Source: Rotaria sordida
Taxonomy: Eukaryota > Rotifera > Eurotatoria > Philodinida > Philodinidae
Assembly (NCBI GenBank): GCA_905250125.1
Contig: CAJNOL010000876.1
Location: 1 to 64,000, forward strand
Reading direction: 5' to 3'
Length of the DNA: 64,000 bases
Shown here: one piece after another, positions 61,296-64,000 of the stretch
Layout of the letters: each line of letters starts with the position of its first letter
How positions within the stretch are numbered: position 1 is the stretch's first letter
Translations under genes and position numbers: made by a program
The notes under the pieces: generated by a model
What the model saw: the letters and a program-made list of their open reading frames with translations, nothing else
What the model was told of the DNA's origin: nothing
Databases searched by the model: none

Positions 61296-61595
61296 TTTCA
61301 TAATGGTGTGAGTGTGGGTGTGGGTGCAGGTGTACGTATCGGTGTGGGTGTAGGCGACGGTGTGGATGTGGCTTAGCTGAAGAACTACTCCCATACCCAC
61401 ACCGACGCGTACACCTGCACCCATACCCACACCACACACCTACACCCACACCCACACACCCACACCCACACACCCACACCGACGCGTACACCTGCACACA
61501 CACCTGCACACACACCCGCACCCCACACCCACACACCCACACCCACACCACACACCTACACCCACCCCACTCACACCCACCCACACCCACATCCT
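61296..61595. repeat. Inverted TGTGGG-like array 2 (telomere-like)
   Basis: A G-rich part (GTGAGTGTGGGTGTGGGTGC, then GGTGTGGGTGTAGGCGACGG) of about 70 bp, a spacer GGCTTAGCTGAAGAACTACT, then about 200 bp of CCCACACC / CACCTGCACC units, including duplicated CACCGACGCGTACACCTGCA. The spacer shares GAAGAACTA with array 1. The borders TCATAATGGTG / CATTGTTATGA look weakly inverted. Confidence 0.8.
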
Positions 61596-61794
61596 CATTG
61601 TTATGATTTCTTGTTTCATTTTTCTCCCTTCATTTTCTTCTTAAAGAGGAAAGAAGAGTTTCTTCTTTGTTCTCTTTTATTTGTTCCTTTTTCATCCTGG
61701 TGATTAATTTATTTCTTTTCTGTTCTTTGTTATTTTTTCCTCTCGATGATTAATTCGTTTTTTCCTTTTATTAAATTATTTACTCCAGATGATT

Positions 61795-62315
61795 TTATTG
61801 CTCTTCATTGCCAAGCACTTCATAATTTTGATTGAGATTCGAACCACTAAGAACAAAACAATTCTGTAAATTATCATAATGATTTTCACTTGTTGAAACA
61901 ACTTCATACATTTGATCAACTGCTTGAAGAAGTTTATAAGTTACTTCATTATGTAAATAAAGAACATTCTAAATGAAATAATAGAAAATAAAAAAAAGAA
62001 TGAATTGATTTACATATTTTTCTCCAAACGATTTGTTGAGTGAGATTCTGTTCACTCAAAAGAAATTGAATAATAAGTTGATCACGTTTATTTGAATCAA
62101 ATTCATCATTTAATTTATTTGTTATGGAACTAAGTGTCTAAATAACATTGTGAGAGGATAAGATTGAATAATTTATTAAACATACTTGATGTCCATGTGG
62201 AGTTAAGGTTGATGATTGTTCGTGAATAGTTTTTAAAAGAGAATCAATTAGAGAATTGTTACTCTATCCATGTCGATCAAGTATGGAAGATGAATCAATA
62301 CTAGAAATTAGAATG
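61795..62315 (-). pseudogene. Decayed three-exon gene, unrecognised
   Basis: Exon-like blocks 62315-62186 (SILISSIDSSSILDRHG, stop, SNNSLIDSLLKTIHEQS), 62137-62014 (LSSITNKLNDEFDSNKRDQL, then IIQFLLSEQNLTQQIVWRK) and 61968-61795 (NVLYLHNEVTYKLLQAVDQM, then YEVVSTSENHYDNLQNCF) have good splice sites. One in-frame stop and a phase clash between the last two blocks argue for decay. Predicted mostly helical. No family recognised. Confidence 0.5.
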
Positions 62316-62326
62316 CTAGATTTAAA

Positions 62327-62352
62327 AAAAAATGAATGAATGAATGAATGAA
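62327..62352. repeat. (GAAT)n microsatellite
   Basis: About five to six GAAT units next to the decayed gene. Confidence 0.85.
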
Positions 62353-62439
62353 TATGCAGTGTGGTCGTATTGCTTCATAGATCTGAGCCGTAATATTCAT
62401 CGATCTAATATAAAAATCATTATTTTATTTAAATATATA

Positions 62440-62790
62440 GTTCAGTCAAAAGGTTCTCGGACTTACCAATATTTATTCATAAAAAAATTTTTGCTAAGTT
62501 GTTCATAATAAATGTTCGCAGTAGTCCCGATGGCGTTTGATAGGAAGTTTCATCCATTCAATTCATTTTTGAGATGTGTTTTGGTATTCTTGAACAGGTT
62601 TCGAATTGATCTCCGTGGTTACAACTTGTAGCATCTGGACATGTATCAATGTTACGTTTCAGACAACTGAACTATCAAAAGTGTGAAGGAATAAGACCAG
62701 GTGAGTATGATGGATGAACGATAACTTGAGATCTTCATTCTTGAACGTAATTAAGATTAAAATAAATATCCTGCATATGCGTTTTTGAAT
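62440..62790 (-). mobile_element. Mariner transposase remnant
   Basis: The minus strand reads VIVHPSYSPGLIPSHF followed by a CLKRNIDTC-type segment and TPSGLLRTFIMNN. HPSYSPDLxPxDF is the third catalytic region of mariner transposases, here with Asp to Gly and other changes. CAGTCAAAAGGTTCTCGGAC at about 62443 resembles a Tc1/mariner terminal repeat. No N-terminal half or second end was found. Confidence 0.6.
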
Positions 62791-62799
62791 TAACAAGAT

Positions 62800-64000
62800 C
62801 CAAATTCAATGGAATGTCTTTCGATGTTGATATTTTCTTGTGAAAATTTTTGACTAATCTTCTTTAACACTGATCACAATAATACATGTAATAGAGTATC
62901 TCTAATGGGGGGCAATATATCACTGTTAATATGTGGATCATCATTCATCGCATCTTTGGCAGCATCATTACTTTGTTGAATAGTAGCAATTATTGGATTA
63001 TCACTTCGAGTATCGTCTTTCAACGACTTTCACATAACAACTAGATCCGGGTCGACACTTTTTTTAATACTCAAGCCCGAATTGGATCCAGCTATCTGTA
63101 CACGACACCCGACCAAACTCGAAATGGAGCTAGTCGACATCCGGCAAATACTTTCACAGTTGTAGTATGATTTTCAAAGTTTTATTTTATATGAAAAAGC
63201 GTACTATTTAGTTTCTTCTATAAACAACAATAACAAAAAATCAAAAGAAATCATCTCAAGCTCCACAAAAAACCAAGTGAATCAAGTGATTCAGAAAACA
63301 ATATGGGTTTCCATTGCTGTGATCTGTTCTCAAGTACAATAAATTGCTCAATCATAATCGAACCGATTTTCATTTCTATGTTTTTTATACAAATTAATAG
63401 TTTGAAAAAGAAAAAGCATTTTGAAACATCGAGAGCTCATTGATTGCCGATCATATCCAAATGGGATCAGACCCATGACTCCCACCGGTCCGGTAAGTTT
63501 GCACCTGGATCCATGCTGCACGCTAGGTGCCGAGTATCCGATCTGATTGCAGGATACTAGTGCAAATCGGTAATTGCTGTAAGTTAAAGGAAAGTACAAT
63601 ATATACATTTATATTCAACTGTAAGAACATCACCTTGCTGTTTTCAATTGAAACATTAGCAATTAAGTAACATGATACATAAAATATTTTTCTTTTCTCA
63701 AATTAGGTTATTATAACGTATTCAGTTGAGATAATCTTCATAATTAACAATTTGATATATACATTGAAAAGAAGAAAAAAATTTCTTTTTTCTTTTTTAA
63801 CTTTTAAATTAAGTTCAATTAGAAAATCATATGTATAGCCAGCTATGTAAAATGTATAATCTTTCAAAATATACAATCTGAGATAACAAAAATAAACATT
63901 AAAAAAAATCACAGAAAACAAAAATATCATATCATTTCACAGAATACAATTATCACTTTTGTCATTTCATTATGTTTATTGATTTTTATCTTGAATAAGT
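62800..64000. other. Gene-free AT-rich stretch with two GC-rich patches
   Basis: GATCCGGGTCGACAC...CCCGACCAAACTCG (63042-63130, edged by CTAGATCC and GGAGCTAG) and CCCACCGGTCCGGTAAG (63480-63500, within a richer patch to about 63560) have the texture of the miniature motif elements. No gene was recognised up to the window end. Confidence 0.45.

Noticed and set aside
61279-61590. 103-residue open frame rich in Gly, Cys, Val and His
   Set aside because: It is only the translation of the GT/AC-rich telomere-like array and has no gene-like composition.
60839-61595. True chromosome end
   Set aside because: The telomere-like arrays are short, degenerate, inverted and followed by 2.4 kb of other DNA, so they are internal.

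Overview
The window looks like a piece of a bdelloid rotifer genome (Rotaria/Adineta type). The DNA is very AT-rich, most genes carry many introns of about 50-60 nt, and metazoan genes dominate (axonemal dynein, FABP, GPCR, thrombospondin-repeat protein). There is a bacterial-type glucokinase of the kind bdelloids acquire by transfer, an F-box-like gene plus a decayed copy matching a family I associate with bdelloids, and TGTGGG-like blocks resembling the bdelloid telomere repeat. The organism is inferred, not proven.

Layout. 1-2537 (-): axonemal dynein intermediate chain DNAI2, 3' end cut by the window. 3.2-6.4 kb: a nest of repeats with a broken LTR-retroelement gag relic and a 613-bp palindrome. 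7.3-8.3 kb (+): seven-helix receptor. 8.4-11.7 kb (-): secreted PAN/EGF/TSP1/SRCR-like protein, with one intron filled by a 1.55-kb transposon and a possible frameshift. 12.2-13.5 kb (-): bacterial-type glucokinase with one intron. 14.76 kb: a 28S rRNA-like fragment. 15.3-17.8 kb (-): malic enzyme. 19.1-20.3 kb (-): a small uncertain gene. 21.8-26.9 kb (+): ADAR-family deaminase pseudogene with three miniature-element insertions in its exons and a nested antisense small ORF. 27.2-28.2 kb (+): mitochondrial ribosomal protein bL9m. 28-34 kb is nearly gene-free. 34.8-35.8 kb (-): F-box-like gene. 36.4-38.5 kb: a 2.1-kb palindrome. 39.4-44.1 kb (+): two tandem FABP genes flanking an F-box-like pseudogene. 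44.2-57.5 kb is repeat-dominated: minisatellites, palindromes, hAT-type elements, one 100-N gap and unrecognised gene relics. 57.5-59.2 kb: mariner-like transposon with an inverted duplication. 59.6-60.5 kb (-): intronless methyltransferase-like gene. 60.8-61.6 kb: two inverted TGTGGG-like arrays. 61.8-62.8 kb: a decayed gene and a mariner relic.

The most distinctive theme is a set of short elements with hAT-like ends and 8-bp target duplications. In most of them the interior is a degenerate reiteration of one short motif, and the motif differs from element to element (GC-rich CGGGGCGGG; CGGGTCGGGT; GAATTGAGTTG; GAAGTCTCATGAAGTC). Insertions at 22397, 24376, 34157, 47089 and 51936 have recognisable duplications. 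Three further blocks (25219, 33752 and 55250) have a similar texture without hAT duplications. A second theme is the abundance of near-full-length palindromes, several of which sit in introns. The genes do not form an operon or pathway; they are independent housekeeping and lineage-specific genes.
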